Below, in pieces: positions 22,738 to 34,600 of a stretch of 64,000 nucleotides of DNA; the stretch's first letter is position 1; the number at the start of each line of letters is the position of its first letter. The stretch comes from Cherax quadricarinatus (lineage: Eukaryota; Arthropoda; Malacostraca; Decapoda; Parastacidae), in the NCBI RefSeq assembly GCF_038502225.1, contig NC_091368.1, positions 21,251,485 through 21,315,484 on the forward strand. The letters are read 5' to 3'. The notes under the pieces are model-generated. The model was given only the letters and a program-made list of their open reading frames with translations. It did not search any database and had not been told where the DNA came from. A program made the position numbers and the translations under genes.

Positions 22738-25700
22738 ATGGCCTATTTACAGTGGAATATCCGCGGCCTCAGGGGTAATCGGGGTGAGCTTCAGATGTTG
22801 CTTTCCAGGTTTTCCCCTGTTGGTGCTTGCTTACAAGAACCAAAATTACACTCGGCTGTTTTCCAACCTATCTCAGGCTATAATTTATTGTATTCTTCGG
22901 ATCCTTTCTCAGATGGGACCTTTAATGAAAGTGCCCTTCTTCTACGCAATGATATTCCGTACTGTCAACTATTTGTCCATACCTCGCTGCATTACACTGC
23001 AGCCCGTATCCACTTGAATAAGTGGTTTACAATATGTTCTTTATATCTCTCTCCTTCTCGAGCATTTTCTATCCCAGACTTTGCCTTTCTTGTTTCATCC
23101 CTACCACCACCACTTCTGTTACTTGGTGATTTTAATGCCCACCATTTCCTCTGGGGGGGAGTCTCATTGTGACTCACGTGGCATTCAGTTGGAGGCTTTT
23201 CTCGCCTCTCACCCCCTCCATGTTTTAAATACGGGTACTCCCACCCATTTTGATCCTCGTACTCATACTCTCTCTTGCATCGATCTATCAGTCTGCTCTT
23301 CCTCCACTGCACTAGACTTCACCTGGTCTGTTCTACCAGACTTACATGACAGCGATCATTTTCCGATCATTCTTACTTCTCCTTCCTATTCACCACCTTT
23401 CCGTCGCCCTCACTGGCAATTTGATCGGGCAAATTGGGATCTCTACTCACACCTCACTGCTTTTAGTGAGGTTCCTTCTTCATCCTCCATTGATGAGCTC
23501 CTACACATCTTCTCGACATCAGTTTATACCGCAGCTTCTCATTCTATACCCCAAACCTCAGGCAGGCATTCTCAGAAGTGCATACCTTGGTGGTCTCCTG
23601 CTTGTGCTCGTGCAGTACGTTTGAAACGTGCTGCATGGGGCAGGTACCGGTACAATAGAACCGCTGAGAGACTTGTTGATTTTAAGCAGAAGCGTGCGAT
23701 CGCTCGCCGTGTCATCCGTGAAGCTAAACGCACTTGTTGGCGAGACTATGTTTCCACCATCACCTCTGCTTCTTCTATGAGTGCAGTCTGGAGAAAAGTG
23801 AGGAAATTGAGTGGTAAATACTCTCCTGACCCGGCTCCTGTTCTACGGGTCACTGGTGTTGATATAGCAAACCCTCTCGACGTTGCCATTGAACTTGGCA
23901 CACATCTGGTCCGTATTTCCCGAGGGCCCCATCTATGCCCCTCGTTTCTTTCCTCAAAGTCTGCCAGAGAGTTAGTACCCTTGGACTTTTCTTCTCTCAG
24001 AGAAGAACAGTATAATGTGCCTTTTACACTTCAAGAACTGGAGGCAACGCTCTCAGCTTGCCGATCATCGGCAGCTGGGCCTGATGACATTCATATTCGT
24101 ATGTTTCAACATTTACATCGGTCAGCCCTTGTAGTCCTCTTACACCTCTTCAATCTTATTTGGGCACAAGGAGTTCTTCCCCAGCTGTGGAAATCTGCCA
24201 TTGTTCTCCCTTTCTGCAAACCAGGTACTACAGGACATGATGCCTCCCACTATCGCCCCATCGCTCTTACTAGTGCAGTTTACAAAGTGATGGAACGCCT
24301 CGTAAATCGACGTTTAATGTGGTATTTAGAGACTCACAACAGTCTCTCCGCTAGTCAATATGGCTTTCGTAAGGGTCGTTCTACCATAAACCCCTTACTA
24401 CGCTTGGATACGTATGTTCGTAATGCCTTTGCGAATAATCACTCAGTTATTGCCATATTTTTTGACCTTGAGAAGGCATATGACACAATTTGGAGGTATA
24501 ATATTTTGGCCCAGGCCCATTCCTTAGGCCTCCGAGGCAATCTACCATCCTTCCTTAAGAACTTTTTAACTGACAGACATTTCCGTGTTCGAGTCAATAA
24601 TGTTCTTTCCCCGGACTTCGTCCAAGCTGAAGGTGTCCCTCAGGGATGTGTTCTAAGCACAACACTTTTTCTCCTTGCTATAAATGATTTGGCCTCTGTT
24701 CTTCCACCCAATATTTGGTCATCACTCTATGTTGATGACTTCGCTATTGCTTGTGCAGGCGCTGACTGTCACCTTATTGCAGTTTCTCTCCAGCATGCGG
24801 TCGACCGTGTTTCCACTTGGGCCACCACACATGGGTTTAAATTTTCAAGTACCAAAACTCACCAAATTACTTTCACTAGACGCTCTGTTATCTCCGATCA
24901 TTCTTTGTATCTCTATGGCTCCCGTATCCCCGAACGTGATACAGTCAGGTTTCTAGGCCTTCTCTTTGACCGTCGGTTATCCTGGAAACCTCACATTACC
25001 TCTCTGAAGGCAACTTGTCACAGCCGGCTAAACCTTCTTAAAACCCTTGCTCATCTTTCCTGGGGAGCTGATCGTCGAACTCTGCTTCGCCTACATTCAG
25101 CCCTCGTTTTATCGAAACTCGATTATGGTGACCAGATTTATTCCGCGGCCTCTCCTGCTACTCTCTCTAGCCTTAACTCTATCCATCACCAAGGCTTACG
25201 TTTGTGCCTTGGTGCTTTTCGCTCTTCCCCTGTTGAGAGCCTCTATACAGAAGCAAATGTTCCATCCTTGTCTGATCGCCGTGATGCCCATTGCCTTCGC
25301 TACTATGTACGCTCTCACGATCTACACAATCCTTCCATTTATAGAATGGTCACCGATATTAGTAGACATTCTTTATTCGTTTGCCGCCCCTGTTTGCTCC
25401 GTCCCTTTTCTCTTCGCCTACATTCACTCTTGTCTTCCCTTCAGTTACCACCTTTATATGTTCATGTAGCATCTCACTTTTCCCTACCCCCCTGGGAAGT
25501 TCCAGCTGTTTGGGTCTGTTCTTTCTCACTCCCTTGCTCGAATGCTCAACTGCCTACGGTGGCTTCCCGCTCTCTTTTTCTTGATCACTTCCACTCCCAT
25601 TCTCATGCCACCGCTGTGTACACAGATGGCTCTAAGTCTTCAGACGGCGTCGGATTCGCAGCAGTGTTTCCGGACAGCGTCGTACGGGGGCATTTACTAT

Positions 25701-26440
25701 CTTCAGCTAGCATTTTTACTGCTGAACTGTATGCCATTCTTGCAGCACTTATTCGTATCGCATCTATGCCTGTGTCATCATTTGTAGTAGTCTCAGACTC
25801 CCTTAGTGCTCTACAGGCTATACGAAAATTTGATACATCTCATCCCCTAGTTCTCCGTATCCAACTTTGGCTATGCCGTATCTCTACCAAACATAAAGAT
25901 ATTGTTTTTTGTTGGGTCCCTGGTCATGTCGACGTACAGGGCAATGAACAGGCAGACACTGCTGCGCGGTCAGCAGTACATGACCTACCAATTTCCTATC
26001 GTGGTGTTCCATTTCTGGACTATTTTGCTGCAATAGCTACCCACCTTCGCACCCGTTGGCAACAACGTTGGTCAACTCTGCTCGGTAACAAACTTCATTC
26101 TATTAAACCGAGCATAGGTTACTGGCCGTCTTCTTGTCATCAGTGCCGAGGTTGGGAGACCACTCTCTCCTGCCTTCGCATTGACCACACTCGTCTTACT
26201 CATGGGTATCTCATGGAGGGGCACCCTGTTCCTCTCTGTGAGCAGTGTCAAGTTCCAGTATCGATTAGCCACATTCTGTTAGACTGCCCTCTCTATCAAC
26301 GAGCACGCAGAATTTACCTCCAACGTCGTCTTCGTTCTACTACTCTCTCTTTACCTTCCCTTCTTGCTGATGGACCCTCCTTTAATCCTGACTCCCTCAT
26401 TGACTTCTTGACAACGACTGATTTACTCCACAAACTCTGA
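22738..26440 (+). pseudogene. I-type ORF2: endonuclease, reverse transcriptase, RNase H; frameshift at a G run
   Basis: The first frame (22738-23172) starts MAYLQWNIRGLRGNRGEL and has the endonuclease motifs N-I-R-G, LQEPKL and LLLGDFNAHH. At a run of seven G near 23152-23158 the frame changes, and the rest is open to 26440. It shows SDHFPI (end of endonuclease), KPGTTGHDASHYRPIALTS, FFDLEKAYDT, GVPQGCVLSTTLF and the catalytic YVDDFAIA. RNase H follows with YTDGSKSSDGVGF, ELYAIL, SDSLSALQ and WVPGHVDVQGNEQADTAA. A Cys/His motif (CHQC .. CEQCQVPVSISHILLDC) closes the protein. The domain order fits the I group. Confidence 0.9.
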
Positions 26441-26654
26441 TGATACTTTTCGCACTCCCCTCAGCCCTTTCTAGTTCAGTCTCTTGCTGCCCTTTACCCT
26501 TTCACCATCCACTACCCCGCTGTTATCCGTAACCTATTACTCATCCATCTCCCTTTTGCCACCTGATGCCCTCGCTTCCTTCCTGCCCTGCAGCGCTGTA
26601 TAGTCTTTGTGGCTTAGCGCTTCTTTTTTTATTATAATAATAATAATAATCTTA

Positions 26655-26905
26655 TTATCTGCCTCAGTGCTGAAGGCAATGACGTAGGGAAGCGTAGAAG
26701 TGAGGATTTAGTTAGAGGGTATAAGGCAGGAATAGACATTATCAAGAAGGAGGGATCCCTTCATAACAGGGCTCCCTCCTCCTTGATAATGTCTATTCCT
26801 GCCTTATACCTTCTAATTAAATACTCACTTCTACGCTTGCCTACATCATTGCCTCCAGCAGATAATAGGTTTGATCCCATTACCATGCATGATGTTCTCA
26901 AGCCG
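26655..26905. repeat. Inverted duplication of CR1 ORF1 middle part
   Basis: Sense CR1 ORF1 sequence (26655-26757, reading IICLSAEGNDVGKRRSEDLV) is followed after about 15 bases by its own antisense version (26772-26905). The sense arm continues leftward across the I1 insertion at 19986-20020. Joined, the arms are about 135-150 bp with scattered mismatches and a 10-base gap in the antisense arm. This could form a long hairpin. Confidence 0.85.
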
Positions 26906-26960
26906 GCTAAAAATGTCCTCCATCCCAGCCCCAGGAAAGCAAGCCCTCTGTCTCATGTAA

Positions 26961-28219
26961 TGAATATGATATTGTGTATATGGTCTTCAGTAAGGCTTTC
27001 GATAGAGTTCCACATCAGGGACTACGTATTGAGGAAAATTAAGGCACACAGAATAGGAGAAATTTTTTCCTCGATAGAGGCATGGTTGACAAATAAGCAG
27101 CAGAGAGTTTGCATAAATGGGGAGAAATCAGAGTGGGGAAGCGTCATGAGCGGTGTTCCACAGGGGTCAGTGTTGGGCCCCTTGTTGTTCACAATCTACA
27201 TAAACGGCATAAATGAGGGAATAAATAGCGACATAAGCAAGTTTGACGATGACACCAAAATAGGCCATCGAATTCATTCTGACGAGTACATTAGAGCACT
27301 CCAGGAGGATTTGAATAGACTGAGGCAGTGGTCGGAGAAGTGGCTGATGCACTTTAATATAGACAAATGCAAAGTTCTAAACAGTGGACCTGAAAATAAC
27401 CATGCAACATATAAACTAAATAATGTAGATCTTAATATTACAGATTGCGAAAAGGATTTGGGAGTTCTTGTTAGCAGTAATCTAAAACCAAGACAACAGT
27501 GCATAAGTGTTCACAATAAAGCGAACAGAATCCTTGGCTTCATATCAAGAAGCATAAATAATAGGAGTCCTCAGGTTGTTCTTCAACTCTATATATCCTT
27601 TGTTAGGCCTCATCTAGATTATGCTACACAGTTCTGGTCACTGTATTACAGAATGGATGTAAATGCACTGGAAAACGTACAAAGGAGGATGACAAAGTTG
27701 ATCCCATGTGTCAGAAATCTTCCCTATGAGGATAGACTAAGGGCCCTGAATCTGCATTCTCTAGAAAGGCATAGAATTAGGGGAGATATGATTGAGGTGT
27801 ATAAATGGAAAACAGGAATAAATAAAGGGGATGTAAATAGCATGCTAAAAATATCTAACAGACAGGACTCGCAGCAATGGCTTAAAGCTGGAAAAATTCA
27901 GATTCAGGAAGGATATAGGAAAGCACTGGTTTGGTAAGAGAGTTGTGGATGAGTGGAACAAACTCCGGACTACAGTTATAGAGGCTAAAACGTTGTGTAG
28001 TTTTAAAAATAGGCTAGATAAATACATGAGTGGGTGCGGGTGGGTGTGAGTTGGACCTGACTAGCTTGTGCTGCTGGGTCTGGTGCCGTGCTCCTTCCTT
28101 AAGTGAATGTGACCTGACCTGACTAGGTTGGGGCATTGGCTTAAGCTGGTAGGAGACTTGGACCTGCCTCGCATGGGCCAGTAGGCCTGCTGCAGTGTTC
28201 CTTCTTTCCTATGTTCTTA
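26961..28219 (+). mobile_element. CR1 copy C2, 5'-truncated, inserted in C1
   Basis: A sense CR1 copy sits inside antisense ORF1 of C1, which resumes at 28220 (ccttcaagcataaggcccta). It covers the RT palm to the 3' end and finishes ..cctatgttcttat, the CR1-like tail. The 3' untranslated part matches that of C3 (gagtgggtgtgagttgg, cagtaggcct). Confidence 0.85.
26963..27937 (+). pseudogene. CR1 ORF2 reverse transcriptase fragment of C2
   Basis: The conceptual product has WLTNKQQRVCINGEKSEWGS, VPQGSVLGPLLFTIYI and the active-site region SKFDDDTKIG. C4 has SKFADDTKIG there, so the FADD box is changed to FDDD. The thumb and C-terminal region follow (DCEKDLGVLVSSNLKP, RRMTKLIPCVRNLPYEDRLR). Early residues of the open frame (before about 26963) come from antisense C1, not from this gene. 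A frameshift near 27860-27880 gives a false C-terminus, while the family sequence (WFGKRVVDEWN) continues in another frame. Confidence 0.85.
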
Positions 28220-28548
28220 TCCTTCAAGCATAAGGCCCTATCCATGCACCTAAACTGACTGTCCTGAACAAGCACAATATTTCTACCTTCCATGTTCTTC
28301 ATTGTAACATTCCCAGTAGTTGTCTTGCATTCTTCTGGTAACACAGAAAAGGAGTTCGAAGTTTCCACAGTAGTCTCCTCTACATTGTTTCTACTTCTCC
28401 ATTCGTCCTCTTGATCTTCAACTTTTTTCCATGCTGTCCAGCCACTGCCCAGGTTCCCTTCTTGTCCTGAGGACTCACAACAGGACTACTACAAATCCTC
28501 TTGTTTTCCTCCGTCACTCGCTGTATCTCGAGCTTCACTATTCTCAAT
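28220..28548 (-). pseudogene. CR1 ORF1, N-terminal fragment of C1
   Basis: The minus strand encodes the start of the CR1 ORF1 protein. It has a charged helix (KLEIQRVTEENKRI), the run SPQDKKGTWAVAGQHGKKLK, and the first esterase block decayed to VLVQDSQFRCMDRA. The intact copy C4 has VVVGDSQVRYMDRA, so the nucleophile block GDS is QDS here. PHD-LINE P3 abuts it on the right. Confidence 0.8.
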
Positions 28549-29556
28549 TCCTCCTCATCCTCATTTCTGACATAGAGATGCAAACCATAGCTCTGTGTCT
28601 TCCTTTGTGGATGACATCTGGATCACCATGGCAGTGACCTCCATCGAAGACACTGCGAGACTCCAAGCAGACATCAACCAAATCTTTGAATGGGCCACTC
28701 AGAACAATATGAAGTTCAATGAGGAGAAATTTCAACTACTCAGATATAAAAGTGTGTCAGGGTATACCACAAATTCTAACCATACAATAAAGTGGAAAAG
28801 TAATGAGAAGGACCTGGGAGTGATAATGTCAGAGGATCTCGCCTTCAAAAACCACAACAATGTATCTACCTCATCCACTAAGAAAATGATAGGATGGATA
28901 ATGAGAACCTTCAAAACTAGAGATGCCAAGCCCATGATGATTCTCTTCAAATCGCTTATGCTCTCTAGGCTGGACTACTGCTGTACACTAATGGTCCCCT
29001 TCAAGGCTGGCGACATTGCAGACCTGGAGAGTGTACAAAGAACTTTCACGGCACACATAAGTATGATAAGGCACCTAAACTACTGGCAATGATTGAAGGT
29101 CCTTGATTTGTATTCCCTCGAATGTAGGCGAGAGAGATACACGATAATATACACTTGGAAGGTCCTGGAGGGATTTATACCAAACCTACACGCGAAAATC
29201 AGTCCATATGAAAGCAAAAGACTCGGCAGGAGATGCAACATTCCCCCAATGAAAAGCAGGGGTGCCACGAGTACACTGAGAGGCAACACAATAAGTGTCA
29301 GGGGCCCAAGACTGTTCAACTGCCTCCCAGCATACATAAGGGGGATTACCAATAGACCCCTGGCTGTCTTCAAGAAGGCACTGGACAGGCACCTAAAGTC
29401 AGTACCTGACCAACTGGGCTGTGGTTCATACGTCAGCTTGCGTGTGGCCAGCAGTAACAGCCTGGTTGATCAGACCCTGATCCACCATGAGGCCTGTCTC
29501 AGACCGGGCCACGGGGGCGTTGACCCCCGAAACCCTCTCCAGGTAAACTCCAGGTA
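28549..29556 (+). mobile_element. PHD-LINE copy P3, diverged subfamily, 5'-truncated
   Basis: The copy begins in the RT palm and ends with ctccaggtaaactccaggta. Coding remnants are 28595-29092 and 29093-29557. The first has SSFVDDIWITMAV, where P5 has SSFADDTRICMTV, then TARLQADINQIF and KDLGVIMSEDL. The second has LYSLECRRERYTIIYTWKVL and VRGPRLFNCLPAYIRG. The two are broken by a stop at the 'YWQ*' junction. Residue differences from P5 are shared with P7 (62092-62632), so P3 and P7 belong to a separate subfamily. Confidence 0.85.
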
Positions 29557-29930
29557 AGCTGCTGGTAAAGTTCCTCAGTGGAGGGCAATTGGTTCAATCC
29601 GCAGAAAGTACACTAGACGTCCTCACTGATCTAAGGTGGGAGGGGGGGACGAATGCTCTGCTAGACTATCTGGGACAAAAATCGAAAAATTTAAAAAAAA
29701 AAAAGTTTTCTTACCACAAAGCAGTGCATAATTCTGGCATCATATTGATGTAATCAACTTGTTTCTAGCACATTTCTAAGTATCTTTCTCTAAATGTTTT
29801 ATTTTTTTTGTTCCTCAGGTCATCAAGAGGATAGGATGTCAGTTCGGGGTTTGTTTTTATTTTACTCCAAAAATTATGATTTTTATGATTGCTTCTGTCC
29901 AAATATACTTGTTGGCATCTTGTGAGTCGA
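29557..29930. other. Unassigned DNA between LINE and satellite
   Basis: I see no gene or recognisable element. There is an A-rich run near 29690-29705, then A+T-rich sequence leading into the satellite. The tract may be unique flanking DNA or a decayed repeat. Confidence 0.5.
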
Positions 29931-32900
29931 CTAGTGATCACTGCACACACCACTAGTACCTCAGTGACATAAGAGTTACATACCACTAGTACCTCAGTGA
30001 CATAAGAGTTACATACCACTAGTACCTCAGTGACTTAAGAGTCACATACCACTAGTGATCACTGCACACACCACTAGTACCTCAGTGACTTAAGAGTCAC
30101 ATACCACTAGTGATCACTGCACACACCACTAGTACCTCAGTGACTTAAGAGTCACATACCACTAGTGATCACTGCACACACCACTAGTACCTCAGTGACT
30201 TAAGAGTCACATACCACTAGTGATCACTGCACACACCACTAGTACCTCAGTGACTTAAGAGTCACATACCACTAGTGATCACTGCACATACCACTAGTAC
30301 CTCAGTGACTTAAGAGTCACATACCACTAGTGATCACTGCACACACCACTAGTACCTCAATGACTTAAGAGTCACATACCACTAGTGATCACTGCACACA
30401 CCACTAGTACCTCAGTGACTTAAGAGTCACATACCACTAGTGATCACTGCACATACCACTAGTACCTCAGTGACTTAAGAGTCACATACCACTAGTGATC
30501 ACTGCACATACCACTAGTACCTCAGTGACTTAAGAGTCACATACCACTAGTGATCACTGCACACACCACTAGTACCTCAGTGACTTAAGAGTCACACACC
30601 ACTAGTACCTCAGTGACTTAAGAGTCACATACCACTAGTGATCACTGCACACACCACTAGTACCTCAGTGACTTAAGAGTCACATACCACTAGTACCTCA
30701 GTGACTTAAGAGTCACATACCACTAGTGATCACTGCACATACCACTAGTACCTCAGTGACTTAAGAGTCACATACCACTAGTGATCACTGCACATACCAC
30801 TAGTACCTCAGTGACTTAAGAGTCACATACCACTAGTGATCACTGCACATACCACTAGTACCTCAGTGACTTAAGAGTCACATACCACTAGTGATCACTG
30901 CACACACCACTAGTACCTCAGTGACTTAAGAGTCACATACCACTAGTGATCACTGCACATACCACTAGTACCTCAGTGACTTAAGAGTCACATACCACTA
31001 GTGATCACTGCACATACCACTAGTACCTCAGTGACTTAAGAGTCACATACCACTAGTGATCACTGCACATACCACTAGTACCTCAGTGACTTAAGAGTCA
31101 CATACCACTAGTGATCACTGCACATACCACTAGTACCTCAGTGACTTAAGAGTCACATACCACTAGTGATCACTGCACACACCACTAGTACCTCAGTGAC
31201 TTAAGAGTCACACACCACTAGTACCTCAGTGACTTAAGAGTCACATACCACTAGTGATCACTGCACATACCACTAGTACCTCAGTGACTTAAGAGTCACA
31301 TACCACTAGTGATCACTGCACATACCACTAGTACCTCAGTGACTTAAGAGTCACATACCACTAGTGATCACTGCACATACCACTAGTACCTCAGTGACTT
31401 AAGAGTCACATACCACTAGTGATCACTGCACACACCACTAGTACCTCAGTGACTTAAGAGTCACATACCACTAGTGATCACTGCACACACCACTAGTACC
31501 TCAGTGACTTAAGAGTCACATACCACTAGTACTTCAGTGACTTAAGAGTCACATACCACTAGTACCTCAGTGACTTAAGAGTCACATACCACTAGTGATC
31601 ACTGCACATACCACTAGTACCTCAGTGACTTAAGAGTCACATACCACTAGTGATCACTGCACATACCACTAGTACCTCAGTGACTTAAGAGTCACATACC
31701 ACTAGTGATCACTGCACATACCACTAGTACCTCAGTGACTTAAGAGTCACATACCACTAGTGATCACTGCACATACCACTAGTACCTCAGTGACTTAAGA
31801 GTCACATACCACTAGTGATCACTGCACACACCACTAGTACCTCAGTGACTTAAGAGTCACATACCACTAGTGATCACTGCACATACCACTAGTACCTCAG
31901 TGACTTAAGAGTCACATACCACTAGTGATCACTGCACATACCACTAGTACCTCAGTGACTTAAGAGTCACATACCACTAGTGATCACTGCACATACCACT
32001 AGTACCTCAGTGACTTAAGAGTCACATACCACTAGTGATCACTGCACATACCACTAGTACCTCAGTGACTTAAGAGTCACATACCACTAGTACCTCAGTG
32101 ACTTAAGAGTCACATACCACTAGTGATCACTGCACATACCACTAGTACCTCAGTGACTTAAGAGTCACATACCACTAGTGATCACTGCACATACCACTAG
32201 TACCTCAGTGACTTAAGAGTCACATACCACTAGTGATCACTGCACATACCACTAGTACCTCAGTGAAGAGTCACATACCACTAGTACCTCAGTGACTTAA
32301 GAGTCACATACCACTAGTGATCACTGCACATACCACTAGTACCTCAGTGACTTAAGAGTCACATACCACTAGTACCTCAGTGACTTAAGAGTCACATACC
32401 ACTAGTACCTCAGTGACTTAAGAGTCACATACCACTAGTGATCACTGCACATACCACTAGTACCTCAGTGACTTAAGAGTCACATACCACTAGTACCTCA
32501 GTGACTTAAGAGTCACATACCACTAGTGACACTCACATACCACTAGTACCTCAGTGACTTAAGAGTCACATACCACTAGTGATCACTGCACATACCACTA
32601 GTACCTCAGTGACTTAAGAGTCACATACCACTAGTACCTCAGTGACTTAAGAGTCACATACCACTAGTGATCACTGCACATACCACTAGTACCTCAGTGA
32701 CTTAAGAGTCACATACCACTAGTACCTCAGTGACTTAAGAGTCACATACCACTAGTACCTCAGTGACTTAAGAGTCACATACCACTAGTACCTCAGTGAC
32801 TTAAGAGTCACATACCACTAGTGATCACTGCACATACCACTAGTACCTCAGTGACTTAAGAGTCACATACCACTAGTGATCACTGCACACACCACTAGTA

Positions 32901-34517
32901 CCTCAGTGACTTAAGAGTCACACACCACTAGTACCTCAGTGACTTAAGAGTCACATACCACTAGTGATCACTGCACATACCACTAGTACCTCAGTGACTT
33001 AAGAGTCACATACCACTAGTGATCACTGCACATACCACTAGTACCTCAGTGACTTAAGAGTCACATACCACTAGTGATCACTGCACATACCACTAGTACC
33101 TCAGTGACTTAAGAGTCACATACCACTAGTGATCACTGCACACACCACTAGTACCTCAGTGACTTAAGAGTCACATACCACTAGTGATCACTGCACACAC
33201 CACTAGTACCTCAGTGACTTAAGAGTCACATACCACTAGTACTTCAGTGACTTAAGAGTCACATACCACTAGTACCTCAGTGACTTAAGAGTCACATACC
33301 ACTAGTGATCACTGCACATACCACTAGTACCTCAGTGACTTAAGAGTCACATACCACTAGTGATCACTGCACATACCACTAGTACCTCAGTGACTTAAGA
33401 GTCACATACCACTAGTGATCACTGCACATACCACTAGTACCTCAGTGACTTAAGAGTCACATACCACTAGTGATCACTGCACATACCACTAGTACCTCAG
33501 TGACTTAAGAGTCACATACCACTAGTGATCACTGCACACACCACTAGTACCTCAGTGACTTAAGAGTCACATACCACTAGTGATCACTGCACATACCACT
33601 AGTACCTCAGTGACTTAAGAGTCACATACCACTAGTGATCACTGCACATACCACTAGTACCTCAGTGACTTAAGAGTCACATACCACTAGTGATCACTGC
33701 ACATACCACTAGTACCTCAGTGACTTAAGAGTCACATACCACTAGTGATCACTGCACACACCACTAGTACCTCAGTGACTTAAGAGTCACATACCACTAG
33801 TGATCACTGCACATACCACTAGTACCTCAGTGACTTAAGAGTCACATACCACTAGTGATCACTGCACACACCACTAGTACCTCAGTGACTTAAGAGTCAC
33901 ATACCACTAGTGATCACTGCACATACCACTAGTACCTCAGTGACTTAAGAGTCACATACCACTAGTGATCACTGCACATACCACTAGTACCTCAGTGACT
34001 TAAGAGTCACATACCACTAGTGATCACTGCACATACCACTAGTACCTCAGTGACTTAAGAGTCACATACCACTAGTACCTCAGTGACTTAAGAGTCACAT
34101 ACCACTAGTGATCACTGCACATACCACTAGTACCTCAGTGACTTAAGAGTCACATACCACTAGTGATCACTGCACACACCACTAGTACCTCAGTGACTTA
34201 AGAGTCACATACCACTAGTACCTCAGTGACTTAAGAGTCACATACCACTAGTACGTCAGTGACTTAAGAGTCACATACCACTAGTGATCACTGCACACAC
34301 CACTAGTACCTCAGTGACTTAAGAGTCACATACCACTAGTACCTCAGTGACTTAAGAGTCACATACCACTAGTACCTCAGTGACTTAAGAGTCACATACT
34401 ACTAGTACCTCAGTGACTTAAGAGTCACATACTACTAGTACCTCAGTGACTTAAGAGTCACATACCACTAGTGATCACTGCACATACCACTAGTACCTCA
34501 GTGACTTAAGAGTCACA
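29931..34517. repeat. Satellite array of 55-bp and 33-bp units
   Basis: About 4.6 kb of nearly identical tandem units. The common 55-bp unit is a 22-bp module (gtgatcactgcacatacc + acta) plus a 33-bp module that starts gtacctcagtgacttaag. The 33-bp module also occurs alone in runs. Each unit is rich in palindromes: cactagtg, agtgatcact, and the 6-bp arms of gtgact..agtcac. Variants are mainly cacaca versus cacata. A few irregular units exist, for example near 32264 (6-base loss) and 32526. The left edge units (29940-30030) are more diverged. No transcript or protein is indicated. Confidence 0.96.
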
Positions 34518-34600
34518 GATGAGAGCAGAATTATGAGTTTCATGCAAAACCTGTATGTCAATAACTCGGGAATATATGATGAATGGTTTTGAAAACCGAC
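34518..34600. other. Junction DNA, probably Penelope-like element end
   Basis: Between the satellite and the inverted pair lies 'aataactcgggaatatatg' followed by sequence that runs directly into the left arm. A version of the same words (caggaataagttattgac) follows the right arm, so the element is probably longer than the marked arms. Confidence 0.45.

Larger units (their letters stand above)
20021..26653 (+). mobile_element. I-type non-LTR retrotransposon, copy I1, near full length
   Basis: The 6.6-kb copy starts cctcttcaaggggggctcct, the same 5' end as copy I2. It ends with a (TAA)n-type tail after 'ttgtggcttagcgcttc', a tail type known from I elements. Flanks share tattatct (20013-20020 and about 26656-26663), and joining them restores sense CR1 ORF1 sequence, so this is the target duplication. 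It carries ORF1 with zinc knuckles and ORF2 with endonuclease, RT and RNase H. Each ORF has a frameshift. Confidence 0.88.
17378..28548 (-). mobile_element. Old CR1 copy C1, shattered by later insertions
   Basis: Antisense CR1 pieces follow in correct order. ORF2 RT start and endonuclease lie at 17378-18020, the ORF2 N-terminus at 19443-19790 and the ORF1 C-terminus at 19794-19985. The ORF1 middle is at about 26772-26960 and the ORF1 N-terminus at 28220-28548. The gaps are RTE R4 (with P2), I-type LINE I1 and CR1 C2. A sense-oriented inverted duplicate of the ORF1 middle (19986-20020 plus 26655-26771) is wedged in as well. Divergence from C4 is high and frames are broken. Confidence 0.8.

Noticed and set aside
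29570..29620. tRNA-like words cctcagtggaggg and ggttcaatccg
   Set aside because: The two boxes are only about 20 bases apart and no cloverleaf stems can be formed.
29931..34517. CRISPR array, because of regular repeats
   Set aside because: There are no unique spacers; the units abut each other and the context is eukaryotic transposon DNA without any cas-like gene.
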